From Devosia chinhatensis (GTDB lineage: Bacteria > Pseudomonadota > Alphaproteobacteria > Rhizobiales > Devosiaceae), in NCBI RefSeq assembly GCF_000969445.1, contig NZ_JZEY01000061.1, positions 855,501-919,500 of the forward strand: DNA of 64,000 nucleotides. Reading direction: 5' to 3'. Shown here in pieces: positions 1 to 7,580 of the stretch. Below the pieces are notes generated by a model. It saw nothing but the letters and a program-made list of their open reading frames with translations. It did not search any database and was not told where the DNA came from. The position numbers and the translations under genes are program-made. Each line of letters begins with the position of its first letter. Position 1 is the first letter of the stretch.

Positions 1-339
1 GAAGGCGACGAGGACCTGTCGGCCGCTGCAGAACGAGAAGCGTTCGAGGAAACGGGCCTGCGCGTCAAGGCGCGCAACCTGGCCTATATCGACGAGCTGG
101 TCGATGAGAGCGGGCGCATCGTCAAGTTCTGGTACCTCGCCGACTTTATCGACGGAGACATCGACGTCACGCGCAACCCTGCCGCCGCGGAATCCATTTT
201 CGAAGCCGGCTGGTTCGACCGGACTGCACTCCCAGAAGGCCATGTCTTTCCAGAAGTGCTCAGAGACCGTTTCTGGGACGATTTGGAAGCGGGAACGCGA
301 TTCCCGATCAAGCTGCCTCTGCGACGCTCGATTTTCTAA
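1..339 (+). CDS. Nudix hydrolase, 3' part only
   Basis: The frame is open from base 1 and stops at TAA 337-339, so 112 codons are visible and the start lies outside the window. The visible part begins inside a Nudix box: Glu4, then seven residues, then the core REAFEETGL (residues 12-20), matching the family pattern REUxEExGU that binds the metal-nucleoside diphosphate. The glycine that opens the box lies upstream. Nudix enzymes cleave nucleoside diphosphates linked to another group X. The substrate cannot be told from this fragment. The C-terminal part is acidic and ends in a basic tail. It is followed after 60 bases by the cold-shock gene on the same strand. Confidence 0.85.
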   Translation, partial: EGDEDLSAAAEREAFEETGLRVKARNLAYIDELVDESGRIVKFWYLADFIDGDIDVTRNPAAAESIFEAGWFDRTALPEGHVFPEVLRDRFWDDLEAGTRFPIKLPLRRSIF

Positions 340-399
340 TAGGCGTTAGAGCGTTTTAACCGACAGCCGCGATCCTTTGTGTGCCATCGGGGGAGAACC

Positions 400-1047
400 A
401 TGTTGACAGGCAATCTGATGCAGTGGAACGACGCTCGCGGCTTCGGCTTTGTGGTCGGGGACGATGGCAAGCGCTACTTCCTTCATGTCAGCGAAATCGC
501 GCGCATCGCCACGCGGCCACGTCAGGGCGACCGCTTACGCTTCGAGCCCGCCCTGGATCGGGAAGGCCGCCTCGTTGCGCGAAAGGCGGTGATCGCGGGC
601 GCCAACCTCGCGGCTACACGAGACACATTGCGGCGCGGCCAGCCAAAAGCAGGCCGTCGGCTCGAATGGCGCTATACGCTGGGCCTTGTGCTCGCCTTCT
701 CTATCGGTGTCGGCGTGCTCGAGGGGCGATTGCCGTGGGCGGTCCTGCCGCTCTACCTCATCATGGGCACAGTGTCCTTTCTGCTCTACCGCGCCGACAA
801 GCGCTTTGCCGAAGAGGGTCGGTGGCGCATCAGCGAGGCCATGCTTCTGGCTTGCGATCTGGCCTTCGGCATTGTCGGTGGGCTTCTGGGGCAGGCCGTG
901 TTCCGCCATAAGACGGCCAAACCGTCCTTTATTGCCTTCACTCTCCTGATCGGCTTTGTGCATCTGCTCTGGTTGATCGGCTTTGCGGCAGGGTGGATCC
1001 AAGCCTCTGATCTGCTGGAGCTGGCAAAGACAGTGGGATCAGTGTGA
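400..1047 (+). CDS. cold-shock domain / DUF1294 membrane protein
   Basis: A 215-residue protein in two parts. Residues 1-70 form a cold-shock OB fold (GNLMQWNDARGFGFV, then FLHVSEI), the nucleic-acid-binding module. Residues 95-210 are DUF1294, with about four membrane helices and the family pattern YRADKRFA, WRISE and RHKTAKPSF. This fusion is widespread in proteobacteria and its role is not established. I start at ATG 400 because a GGGGGA ribosome site lies six bases upstream; an in-frame GTG at 379 has no such site. The gene converges on aceA, and a DnaA box and parS-like site sit just after its stop. Confidence 0.85.
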   Translation: MLTGNLMQWNDARGFGFVVGDDGKRYFLHVSEIARIATRPRQGDRLRFEPALDREGRLVARKAVIAGANLAATRDTLRRGQPKAGRRLEWRYTLGLVLAFSIGVGVLEGRLPWAVLPLYLIMGTVSFLLYRADKRFAEEGRWRISEAMLLACDLAFGIVGGLLGQAVFRHKTAKPSFIAFTLLIGFVHLLWLIGFAAGWIQASDLLELAKTVGSV

Positions 1048-1051
1048 CCCC

Positions 1052-1060
1052 TGTGGATAA
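1052..1060 (-). promoter_or_regulatory. perfect DnaA box
   Basis: TGTGGATAA on the plus strand is TTATCCACA on the minus strand, the strict DnaA-box consensus. It lies two bases from a parS-like site. A single box is not an origin, but both sites side by side between two genes point to origin-proximal DNA. Confidence 0.55.
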
Positions 1061-1061
1061 G

Positions 1062-1077
1062 TGTTTCACGTGAATCG
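1062..1077. promoter_or_regulatory. parS: parS-like ParB-binding site, left of aceA
   Basis: TGTTTCACGTGAATCG matches the chromosomal parS consensus TGTTTCACGTGAAACA at 14 of 16 positions, including the whole central TTTCACGTGAA. ParB proteins nucleate on such sites to segregate origins. A second copy in inverted orientation lies right of aceA at 2462-2477. Confidence 0.65.
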
Positions 1078-1109
1078 CGCCGCAACCCAGTTGCAGCGCG
1101 ACTTGCGGG

Positions 1110-2405
1110 TCAATGAAACTGGGCTGCCTCGGTTGATTCCGCCATCGCAGTGGTGGCGCTTTGTCCCTCGCTCACCGTCAGCGACACCGCATCGAAATAG
1201 CTGGTTCCCACTTCCCGCTGGTGCCGCACGGCCGAAAAGCCATTGGCCTCGGCCGCAAACTCTGCCTGCTGCAATTGGGAATATCCCGCCATGCCGCGCG
1301 CCTTGTAGCTGCGGGCGAGCTCAAACGTGGTGAGGCTGAGATTGTGAAAGCCGGCCAGAGTGATGAACTGGTATTTATAGCCCATTGCCCCCAATTCGCG
1401 CTGGAACTGCTCCATTGCGACCTCGTCCATATGCTTGGCCCAATTGAAGCTGGGTGAGCAATTATAGGCGAGCATCTGCTCGGGATATTTGGACCGAATG
1501 GCCTCGGCAAAGCGGCGCGCCTCGACCAAATCCGGCGTGGAGGTTTCGCACCAGATAAGGTCCGCATAGGGCGCGTAGGCCAGGCCCCTGGCAATGGCGC
1601 ATTCAATGCCGCCTCGCAGGCGATAAAAGCCCTCTGCCGTGCGTTCGCCCGTGACGAAGGGCCTGTCGCACTCGTCGATGTCGGAGGTGATCAGCCGTGC
1701 CGCTTCCGCATCGGTGCGCGCCATGATCAGCGTGGGGACGCCCATGACATCGGCCGCAAGGCGAGCGGCGTTGAGCGTGCGGATGAACTGGCTCGTGGGC
1801 ACCAGAACCTTGCCACCGAGATGGCCGCATTTTTTTTCCGAAGCCAGCTGATCCTCGAAATGAACGGCCGCCGCGCCCGCCTCGATCATGGCCTTCATCA
1901 GTTCGAAGACATTGAGCGCGCCGCCGAAGCCAGCCTCCGCGTCGGCGATAATCGGCACGAAGAAGTCGAGATCGGTGGTGGCAATGCCGTCGGCCTTTTC
2001 CATGGTCTGGATCTGGTCGGCCCGCTGCAGCGCCTTGTTGATGCGCTTCACCACGCTCGGCACGCTGTCGACGGGATAAAGCGATTGGTCCGGATACATG
2101 TTGCCCGAGGTGTTGGCGTCTGCCGCCACCTGCCAGCCGGAAAGATAAATGGCTTTCAGCCCTGCCTTGACCTGCTGGACCGCCTGGTTGCCGGTAAAGG
2201 TGCCCAGGGTCGGGACGAAATCTTCGCTGTGCAGCAATTGCCACAATTTTCGTGCCCCGTTTTCTGCCAGCGAATGGCGGATAGGCAGCGATCCGGCAAG
2301 TCGGCGGACCTCGGCGGGGGAATAGGTTCGCCTGATCTGCGCCCAGCGATCTGGCGCATAGTCGGGCGCTGGAAAATGTTCGGTGGCCAATGGTTTGTCC
2401 AGCAT
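1110..2405 (-). CDS. aceA: isocitrate lyase
   Basis: Cytosolic enzyme that splits isocitrate into glyoxylate and succinate, the first step of the glyoxylate bypass needed for growth on acetate and fatty acids. The protein is 431 residues with the catalytic KKCGH motif near residue 190 in the stretch [13 protein letters not shown], and metal-binding acidic segments such as [12 protein letters not shown] upstream of it. I start at the ATG ending at 2405 because AGGAGA lies about eight bases before it; an upstream in-frame ATG at 2426 has a poorer site. The small gene at 2543-2770 is upstream on the same strand, and a short-chain-fatty-acid-type regulator is divergent beyond it. Parallel parS-like sites flank the gene. 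Confidence 0.95.
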   Translation of the reverse strand: MLDKPLATEHFPAPDYAPDRWAQIRRTYSPAEVRRLAGSLPIRHSLAENGARKLWQLLHSEDFVPTLGTFTGNQAVQQVKAGLKAIYLSGWQVAADANTSGNMYPDQSLYPVDSVPSVVKRINKALQRADQIQTMEKADGIATTDLDFFVPIIADAEAGFGGALNVFELMKAMIEAGAAAVHFEDQLASEKKCGHLGGKVLVPTSQFIRTLNAARLAADVMGVPTLIMARTDAEAARLITSDIDECDRPFVTGERTAEGFYRLRGGIECAIARGLAYAPYADLIWCETSTPDLVEARRFAEAIRSKYPEQMLAYNCSPSFNWAKHMDEVAMEQFQRELGAMGYKYQFITLAGFHNLSLTTFELARSYKARGMAGYSQLQQAEFAAEANGFSAVRHQREVGTSYFDAVSLTVSEGQSATTAMAESTEAAQFH

Positions 2406-2461
2406 GTCGTTCTCCTCTTTTGACATGGCTTCGCCGCTCCATCGATGACGGCGGCAAATCG

Positions 2462-2477
2462 GGATTCACGTGAAACT
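2462..2477. promoter_or_regulatory. parS: parS-like ParB-binding site, right of aceA
   Basis: GGATTCACGTGAAACT matches the parS consensus at 13 of 16 positions. Its inner 14 bases are the exact reverse complement of those at 1063-1076, so the two sites form an inverted pair 1.4 kb apart. It lies in the leader between the small gene and aceA. Confidence 0.6.
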
Positions 2478-2542
2478 TCGGTTTTGTCGGACTGATCTGC
2501 GACCCGCTTGGCGGGCGACCCTGAGCCGCTGCGCAGCGCGGA

Positions 2543-2770
2543 CTAGCCCGGGATCTTGCGGGCGAAAGTGGCGGCGATCATGCCGGCGCCGGAAAACAAT
2601 TCCTGAGCGTCTTCGCCACCCACCAGCGTGAACTGGTGTCGGCCGATGCGGCCTGCAATGGCGTAGCCCTGAACGTCCAGGCCGCGCGCCTTGAACTGAG
2701 CCATGGCCTCATTGGCAGTCGGCGCAATGATGGTGACGTATTCGTCCCGACTTTCGCTTGTATTCGTCAT
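2543..2770 (-). CDS. small conserved-looking protein upstream of aceA, function unknown
   Basis: A 75-residue soluble protein that I do not recognise. It starts at the ATG ending at 2770, with GAGGAG six bases upstream; the same frame stays open further upstream but only through the regulatory region. It has no signal peptide or membrane helix. The pattern is a short beta strand (EYVTIIAP), a helix (ANEAMAQFKARG) and two more strands (GYAIAG, HQFTLVGG), suggesting a compact alpha/beta fold. It is transcribed towards aceA, 137 bases ahead of it, from the same control region as the divergent regulator, so a role tied to glyoxylate metabolism is plausible but only inferred. Confidence 0.65.
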   Translation of the reverse strand: MTNTSESRDEYVTIIAPTANEAMAQFKARGLDVQGYAIAGRIGRHQFTLVGGEDAQELFSGAGMIAATFARKIPG

Positions 2771-2793
2771 CTGCATCTCCTCGTGCTGATGAC

Positions 2794-2906
2794 TGTAAAG
2801 ATTTGACAAAATCGGAGTATGTGCAAGAAGTATCCAAGTAAGGGCGAGTAAACCTGTCACTGAGATGTAAAGAATCGGATATCGGGCTGTAAAGTCTGTA
2901 AATCGG
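2794..2906. promoter_or_regulatory. control region with direct repeats between aceA operon and its regulator
   Basis: Two related blocks share the order TGTAAAG - TGnnAAA - TCGG: one at 2794-2815 (TGTAAAGATTTGACAAAATC, then GG) and one at 2888-2906 (TGTAAAGTCTGTAAATCGG). A half copy TGTAAAGAATCGG lies at 2866-2878. The spacing and position between divergent genes suggest binding sites for the regulator encoded at 2918. RamB-type regulators bind AT-rich TTTGCAAA-like boxes, which these resemble loosely. Confidence 0.5.
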
Positions 2907-2917
2907 GAGGGGTGGTG

Positions 2918-4324
2918 ATGGAGAACCAGGATGCCCAATTGGGTGGCCGCATCCGCCGGCTGCGGCGGAGCCGCAATCTGTCCCAGGCCGACCTGGCGGC
3001 GGCGCTGGGCATTTCAGCCAGCTACCTCAACCTCATCGAGCACAATCGCCGCAAGGTGACGGTGCCTCTATTGTTCTCCATCGCCGGCTATTTCGGCGTC
3101 GAGCCGGGCGAGCTGGTGGAGAGCGACGAAGGTCGGCTGCTCGGCGATTTGATGGAAGCGTTTGGCGACGACATCTTTGCCGACAGCGATCTCACCAATT
3201 TCGATATTCGCGACCTGGCCCAGTCCAATCCCGCCGCTGCGCGGGCCATGCTCAGGCTCTATGATCGCTACAGGGGGCTTGTGTCGGGCAGTGCTGCGCC
3301 CTCCCCTGCCCGTTCCGGGGAGCCCTTTCACCTGGCCACCGATGCCATTTCTGATTTTCTCCAGGCCAGCGCCAATCATTTCCCCTCTCTTGAGGATAGC
3401 GCCGAACGCGTGCGCGGGGATATCGACAATAGCGGCGACAATTTCGAAGCCGGCTTGAGGACTTACCTCTTCAATGTCTTCGGCCTCGAAGTGCGTCTTG
3501 CCTCCCTGCCCCAAGCCATCGCGCGGCAATTCGACCCCTCGCGCCGCCAGATCCTGTTATCGGACCTCTTGCCGGCGGAAAGTGGGAATTTCCTCCTCGC
3601 GCAACAGGTTGGTCTGCTCAGCGCAGGCTCCGATATCGACGCGATCATCGCCGAGTCCGAGCTGCCTGAAGGAGACGCGCCCGCCTTGGCCCGCAACGTC
3701 CTGTCGGCCTATTTCGCCGCCGCGCTGATCATGCCCTATGGTCCTTTTCTTAAGGCCTGCAAGGACTTCCGCTACGACATCGATCGGATAAGCAGGCGTT
3801 TCGGCGCCTCGTTCGAACAGGTTTGCCATCGCATGACGACGCTGCAGCGCAAGGGGGCCGCGGGTCTGCCACTGCATCTGGTGCGGACCGACATTGCCGG
3901 CAATATCTCCAAGCGCTTTTCCCTCTCGGGCATCCATATCCCGCGTCACTCCGGGGCCTGCCCGCGATGGAATATCTATGCGGCGTTTCTGGCACCCGAG
4001 CGCATCAATGTTCAGATCAGCCAAATGCCTGATGGACAACGCTATTTCTGTGTCGCGCGAACGATTACCAAGGGCGACTATCGCTACAATGCGCCCCGGC
4101 GCTACCTGTCCATCGGGCTGGGCTGCGCGATCCATCACGCCAGGGACATGATCTATTCGGACGGCATCGATCTGGGCAGCGAGCAGCAGGTGGTGCCGGT
4201 GGGGGTGGGATGCCGCATCTGTCCGCGGCTCGAATGCGCGCAACGGGCACACCCGCCGGCCGATCACCGCTTCCGGATCGATGAGACATCACGCCCCGAA
4301 AGCCTATATGCGCGAATGACTTAG
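2918..4324 (+). CDS. ScfR/RamB-type short-chain fatty acid regulator
   Basis: A 468-residue DNA-binding protein. Residues 8-65 are an XRE helix-turn-helix (RIRRLRRSRNLSQADLAAAL, then ISASYLNLIEHNRR). The middle (about 170-300) corresponds to the ImmA/IrrE-like region of this family, lacking a clear HExxH, and the C-terminal part to the DUF2083 domain with cysteines at GCRICPRLEC. In actinobacteria RamB and in alphaproteobacteria ScfR-like proteins control acetate and propionate genes, including isocitrate lyase. Divergence from the aceA unit fits that job. I start at ATG 2918 behind GGGAGGGG. Its stop overlaps the stop of the convergent WYL regulator by four bases. Confidence 0.85.
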   Translation: MENQDAQLGGRIRRLRRSRNLSQADLAAALGISASYLNLIEHNRRKVTVPLLFSIAGYFGVEPGELVESDEGRLLGDLMEAFGDDIFADSDLTNFDIRDLAQSNPAAARAMLRLYDRYRGLVSGSAAPSPARSGEPFHLATDAISDFLQASANHFPSLEDSAERVRGDIDNSGDNFEAGLRTYLFNVFGLEVRLASLPQAIARQFDPSRRQILLSDLLPAESGNFLLAQQVGLLSAGSDIDAIIAESELPEGDAPALARNVLSAYFAAALIMPYGPFLKACKDFRYDIDRISRRFGASFEQVCHRMTTLQRKGAAGLPLHLVRTDIAGNISKRFSLSGIHIPRHSGACPRWNIYAAFLAPERINVQISQMPDGQRYFCVARTITKGDYRYNAPRRYLSIGLGCAIHHARDMIYSDGIDLGSEQQVVPVGVGCRICPRLECAQRAHPPADHRFRIDETSRPESLYARMT

Positions 4325-5031
4325 CTTTCGCTTCCGTCTTCATAGAGGCGGTCGTGAACCCAGGAGGCGCGCCATTCCTTTTCGAGCGTGGCGCGGCGCT
4401 TGCCATAACGGTCCTCGAGGATGGAAAGGCTCACAATGCGGTCGGTGCGGAAGCTCCGGAAGCTTTCCCGCAGCAGGCACCAGGCCGCAATCGTTTGTTT
4501 TCCTTCATAAAATGCCAGCCCGACCGGCCAGATCGTGCGGCTGGAGGCGCGGCCCTCGACGTCTGCGTAATCGATGCGGACCGCCTTTTCCTGGCGCATG
4601 GCGAGGCGGATGTCGCCCAGGACCGGGATCGGCTTGCGCTCGCCCCAGACGGCAACGGGCCAGAGCGCTGTATCGCTGATCCGGTCGCGCAGATCCTCGG
4701 GAGAGGCGGTGGCGATCTTGGCCAGGGCGTTGCGTGCGGCCGCGCCCAGTCCGTCGTCCGGCTGGGTTTCGACCCAGCGCGCACCGAGCACCAGAGCCTC
4801 CAGCTCCTCGGCGCTAAACATCAGCGGTGGAAGGAAAAAACCGGGCTTCAGCATATAGCCGACCCCTGCTTCTCCATCGATCGGCGCGCCCAGCCCGATA
4901 AGGGTCTGGATGTCGCGATAGAGCGTGCGGACCGAAACGCCCTGCTCTTCGGCCAGGGCAGCGGCAGTGACCGGCCGGCGATGCCGGCGCAGCGCGTCCA
5001 TGATGGAAAAGAGGCGCTCGGTCTTGTCCAT
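4321..5031 (-). CDS. WYL-domain transcriptional regulator (YafY type)
   Basis: A 236-residue regulator with an N-terminal helix-turn-helix (residues 1-60, TAAALAEEQGVSVRTLYRDI) and a WYL domain (about 140-225). The WYL tripeptide region reads IWPVGLAFYEGKQTIAAWC. WYL domains sense small ligands, often nucleic-acid-derived, and switch DNA binding. The ATG ending at 5031 is chosen because the helix-turn-helix begins directly after it, although the frame is open further upstream. An 8-bp stem (5048-5055 with 5066-5073) lies in its leader. The target genes are unknown. Its neighbours galM and the ScfR-like gene do not obviously belong to it. Confidence 0.85.
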   Translation of the reverse strand: MDKTERLFSIMDALRRHRRPVTAAALAEEQGVSVRTLYRDIQTLIGLGAPIDGEAGVGYMLKPGFFLPPLMFSAEELEALVLGARWVETQPDDGLGAAARNALAKIATASPEDLRDRISDTALWPVAVWGERKPIPVLGDIRLAMRQEKAVRIDYADVEGRASSRTIWPVGLAFYEGKQTIAAWCLLRESFRSFRTDRIVSLSILEDRYGKRRATLEKEWRASWVHDRLYEDGSES

Positions 5032-5169
5032 GGCTTTGCCCCCATGCCTGCCTCCTTGGGTGCGGGGAGGCAGCAGCATTGCGCTCGATTTTACCCGATT
5101 CTGTCAGCAGACTGTGAACGCTGAGCGTCGCACCGGGCCGCTGAGGTTAGCAGGCTGTTGACGTTGAGA

Positions 5170-6180
5170 TCACGCGATCTCGAATTCGCACCAATGGCTG
5201 TAGGGCCGGTCGGGCGAATAGATGACATTGGGGAAATGCGGATTGTGCACCGCGTCGGCAAAGGCCTGGTCCTCGAGGCAGAGGCCCGAATGCTTGCCAT
5301 AGGTACGACCGTTGAGCCCGGGAACGGGAATATCGGTCCAGACGCCGTTATAGACCTGGACGCCCGGACGGTCGGTCCACAGTTTAAGCGTAAGATCACG
5401 ATCCGGGGACAAGACGGTGGCGATGGGCTCGCCATGGCGGCGGCCGGTATCGAGGACCATTCCGATATCGTAGTCGACCGGCGCGCCTTTGGCATCGCGC
5501 ATGGTGCGCGGCTGACGCAGGTCGTAATCGGTGTTGCGCGAGGGCAGGATGGCGCCGGTGGGCGCGAGATCTGCGCCCAGTTCGGTATAGGCGCTGGAAT
5601 TCACCTGGATCGTGTGGTCGAGCACGGTGTCGGTGGTGCCCAGGTTGAAATATTGATGCTGCACCAGGCTGATCGGGGTGGCGCGGTCGGTGGTGGCCGT
5701 CAGCTCGAGCCGCAGCCTGTTGCCGCTCAGCGTATAGGTGGCGGCAAAATTGACATTGCCCGGATAGCCCATGGCCCCATCGGGCGAGAAATGGGTGAAA
5801 CGCACCGCATTGTTGGCATTGTCGACCTGGCCATTCCAGACCTGGCGTCCGAGGCCCTCCGCGCCACCATGCAATTGCAGGTCGCCGGCATTGGCGGGCA
5901 GCGTGTAGGTGACACCATCGAGCTCGAAGCTGGCATTCTTGATGCGATTGGCGACACGCCCGGCCAGCGAACCGAAATGCGGGCTATGGGCCGGATAGGC
6001 CTCGAACTGGTCAAAGCCCAGAACCACCGAGCGCTCGCCGCCGGCGACCGGCACGCGCCAGTCGCGCACCGCCACGCCATAGGAAATGATGTCGACGCTG
6101 ACACCGGTGTCGCTGGTCAGCCGGAACTGGTCGACGCGTGCGCCGGAAAACTCCCCGAAGGTGGAAATCGTGACGGCCAT
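5170..6180 (-). CDS. galM: aldose 1-epimerase (mutarotase)
   Basis: A 336-residue cytosolic enzyme interconverting alpha and beta anomers of aldoses such as galactose, glucose or xylose. Family marks seen: GSLAGRVANRIKNASFELDG with the substrate-binding arginine, LHGGAEGLG, HQYFNLG with the catalytic histidine, and a C-terminal GLCLEDQAFADAVHNP-type loop. The length is typical. The start is the ATG ending at 6180 with GGGAGAGAG upstream. The reading frame happens to stay open far upstream over the LacI gene, but that is chance in GC-rich DNA. It diverges from the LacI-family regulator that precedes xylB, so it probably belongs to the pentose module, making the right xylose anomer available. 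Confidence 0.9.
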   Translation of the reverse strand: MAVTISTFGEFSGARVDQFRLTSDTGVSVDIISYGVAVRDWRVPVAGGERSVVLGFDQFEAYPAHSPHFGSLAGRVANRIKNASFELDGVTYTLPANAGDLQLHGGAEGLGRQVWNGQVDNANNAVRFTHFSPDGAMGYPGNVNFAATYTLSGNRLRLELTATTDRATPISLVQHQYFNLGTTDTVLDHTIQVNSSAYTELGADLAPTGAILPSRNTDYDLRQPRTMRDAKGAPVDYDIGMVLDTGRRHGEPIATVLSPDRDLTLKLWTDRPGVQVYNGVWTDIPVPGLNGRTYGKHSGLCLEDQAFADAVHNPHFPNVIYSPDRPYSHWCEFEIA

Positions 6181-6306
6181 GTCTCTCTCCCGAAATCTTT
6201 GGCCGCGAGGTCTAGCGCCATTGCCGGGGCGCTGCAACGCTGCACTTGACGTTTTCGCCCGGGCCAACAAGTGTGGCCGGCATGGGGCCTGGCAGAGGAT
6301 AGCGGC

Positions 6307-7350
6307 TTGAGCGAGGACACTTTGAAGCGCCGGGCCACGGTCCATGACGTGGCCCGAGAGGCCGGCGTGTCGCTGGCCACGGTCGATCGCGTGCTCAATG
6401 GCCGCCCCGGCGTGCGGGCGGCGACGGCGCAAAAGGTGGACGAGGCCATCAAGAGCCTGGGCTTTGCCCGCGACCTCAATGCCTCGCTGATGGCGCGGGC
6501 GCGCGACCTCAACGTGGTTTTCTTCATTCCCGATGGCTCCAACGAATTCATGGACAGCCTGGCCGAAGCGGTAAACCGGCGCTTTTCCATGGCCTTGTCC
6601 GACCGTATCCATATCGAGACGCGGCGCATCAAGGCGCTCGATTCGGCCGGTTTGGCGCAAAGCCTCGACAGCCTCGATCCCCGCCATTGCGATTGCGCGG
6701 TGATCGTCACCAGCGAGGAGCCCGAAGTGATCGCCGCGGTGGATGCGGCCCACCGGCGCGGCATTGCCGTGATGACGCTGGTCTCGGACCTGCCCCATTC
6801 GGCTCGCCGCAATTTCATCGGCATCGACAATGTTGCCGCCGGACGCACGGCCGCGTCTCTGCTGGGGCGCTTTCTGCCCAATGGTGGCAAGGTGGCCATC
6901 ATCGCCGGCTCGCTGCATCTGCGCGACCATGCCGAGCGCCTTCAGGGTTTCGAGGCGGGGCTGGCGCGTGAGTTTCCGGCCCTCACGATCATCGGCCCGC
7001 TCGAAGGCCATGACGAGCGCAGCGAGACTCAAGCCATTGTCGAGACCCTGCTGCGCCAGCACCCCGATCTTGCCGGGCTTTATAATCTGGGCGCCGGCAA
7101 TGCGGGGCTGGTCTCGGCGCTGGAAGGGTCGGGCCAGGCCGGCAGGATCCGCGTCATTGCCCATGAATTGACCACGCCGACCCGCGCCGGCCTGATCGGG
7201 GGCGCCATCGACGTGGTGCTCGACCAGAACCCGGACGGTGAAATTCGCGAGGCCATTGCCGCCGCGCGGGCATTGGCCCTGGCGACCGATCGCAGCGCGG
7301 TCACCGATCCGATCGAGATCGGCATCTTTCTGCGCGATAATCTGCGCTGA
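6307..7350 (+). CDS. LacI-family regulator, probably of xylose genes
   Basis: A 347-residue regulator. Residues 8-60 carry the LacI helix-turn-helix and hinge (TVHDVAREAGVSLATVDRVL, then NGRPGVRAATAQKV), and residues 65-340 a periplasmic-binding-like sugar sensor (IGIDNVAAGRTAASLLGRFL). I place the start at TTG 6307 with AGAGG eight bases upstream; a GTG at 6271 would add 12 residues without support. It lies between divergent galM and the co-directional xylBA-xynB run, so xylose or a related pentose is the likely inducer, by context only. A remnant of a second copy of its C-terminus lies downstream at 7446-7487. Confidence 0.88.
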   Translation: MSEDTLKRRATVHDVAREAGVSLATVDRVLNGRPGVRAATAQKVDEAIKSLGFARDLNASLMARARDLNVVFFIPDGSNEFMDSLAEAVNRRFSMALSDRIHIETRRIKALDSAGLAQSLDSLDPRHCDCAVIVTSEEPEVIAAVDAAHRRGIAVMTLVSDLPHSARRNFIGIDNVAAGRTAASLLGRFLPNGGKVAIIAGSLHLRDHAERLQGFEAGLAREFPALTIIGPLEGHDERSETQAIVETLLRQHPDLAGLYNLGAGNAGLVSALEGSGQAGRIRVIAHELTTPTRAGLIGGAIDVVLDQNPDGEIREAIAAARALALATDRSAVTDPIEIGIFLRDNLR

Positions 7351-7445
7351 GCCGGAGAGTGTCGGACCAAAGGACCCGGCTTTTGCCGCAATGACGCGCA
7401 AGGCACGACGGCCAGGGCCCGCGACGGAAATGTCGCGCCACACAC

Positions 7446-7487
7446 CCCATTGAAATTGCCGTTTTCCTGGGCGACAATCTGCGCTAA
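7446..7487 (+). pseudogene. remnant of a second LacI-type C-terminus
   Basis: Fourteen codons ending in TAA read PIEIAVFLGDNLR, nearly the same as the last residues PIEIGIFLRDNLR of the regulator ending at 7350. The bases differ mostly at third positions (att/atc, gaa/gag), so this is an old related sequence rather than a fresh duplication. Upstream the similarity stops abruptly and the frame has a stop at 7392-7394. Confidence 0.6.
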
Positions 7488-7495
7488 ACAAGCGC
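7481..7495. promoter_or_regulatory. possible LacI-type operator before xylB
   Basis: GCGCT-AAACA-AGCGC is a perfect 5-bp inverted repeat 47 bases before the xylB leader peptide. Caulobacter XylR sites also carry GCGCT cores, so this is a candidate operator, but it partly overlaps the LacI tail remnant and is short. Confidence 0.3.
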
Positions 7496-7541
7496 CCATT
7501 CGAAAAGCGGCGCGGCTCGCAAGGGCCAAGGAGGAGAAGGC

Positions 7542-7580
7542 ATGTTTCGGTTTACCGCGTCTGAGGTACGTGCCTCATGA
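7542..7580 (+). CDS. 12-residue leader peptide overlapping xylB start
   Basis: ATG 7542 follows a near-perfect ribosome site (AAGGAGGAGAAGG) and opens a frame of twelve codons, [12 protein letters not shown]. Its TGA (7578-7580) overlaps the ATG of xylB (7577) as ATGA. XylB itself has only a weak GAGG ten bases upstream. The layout suggests translational coupling of xylB to the leader. It could instead be that the true xylB start is obscured by a sequence error, though no frame-shifted N-terminal extension is needed by the xylB family. Confidence 0.5.
   Translation: MFRFTASEVRAS

Noticed and set aside
5170..7491. Apparent 773-residue galM fusion extending over the LacI gene
   Set aside because: The upstream part is antisense to a clear LacI regulator; a ribosome site and the conserved N-terminus place the galM start at 6180.
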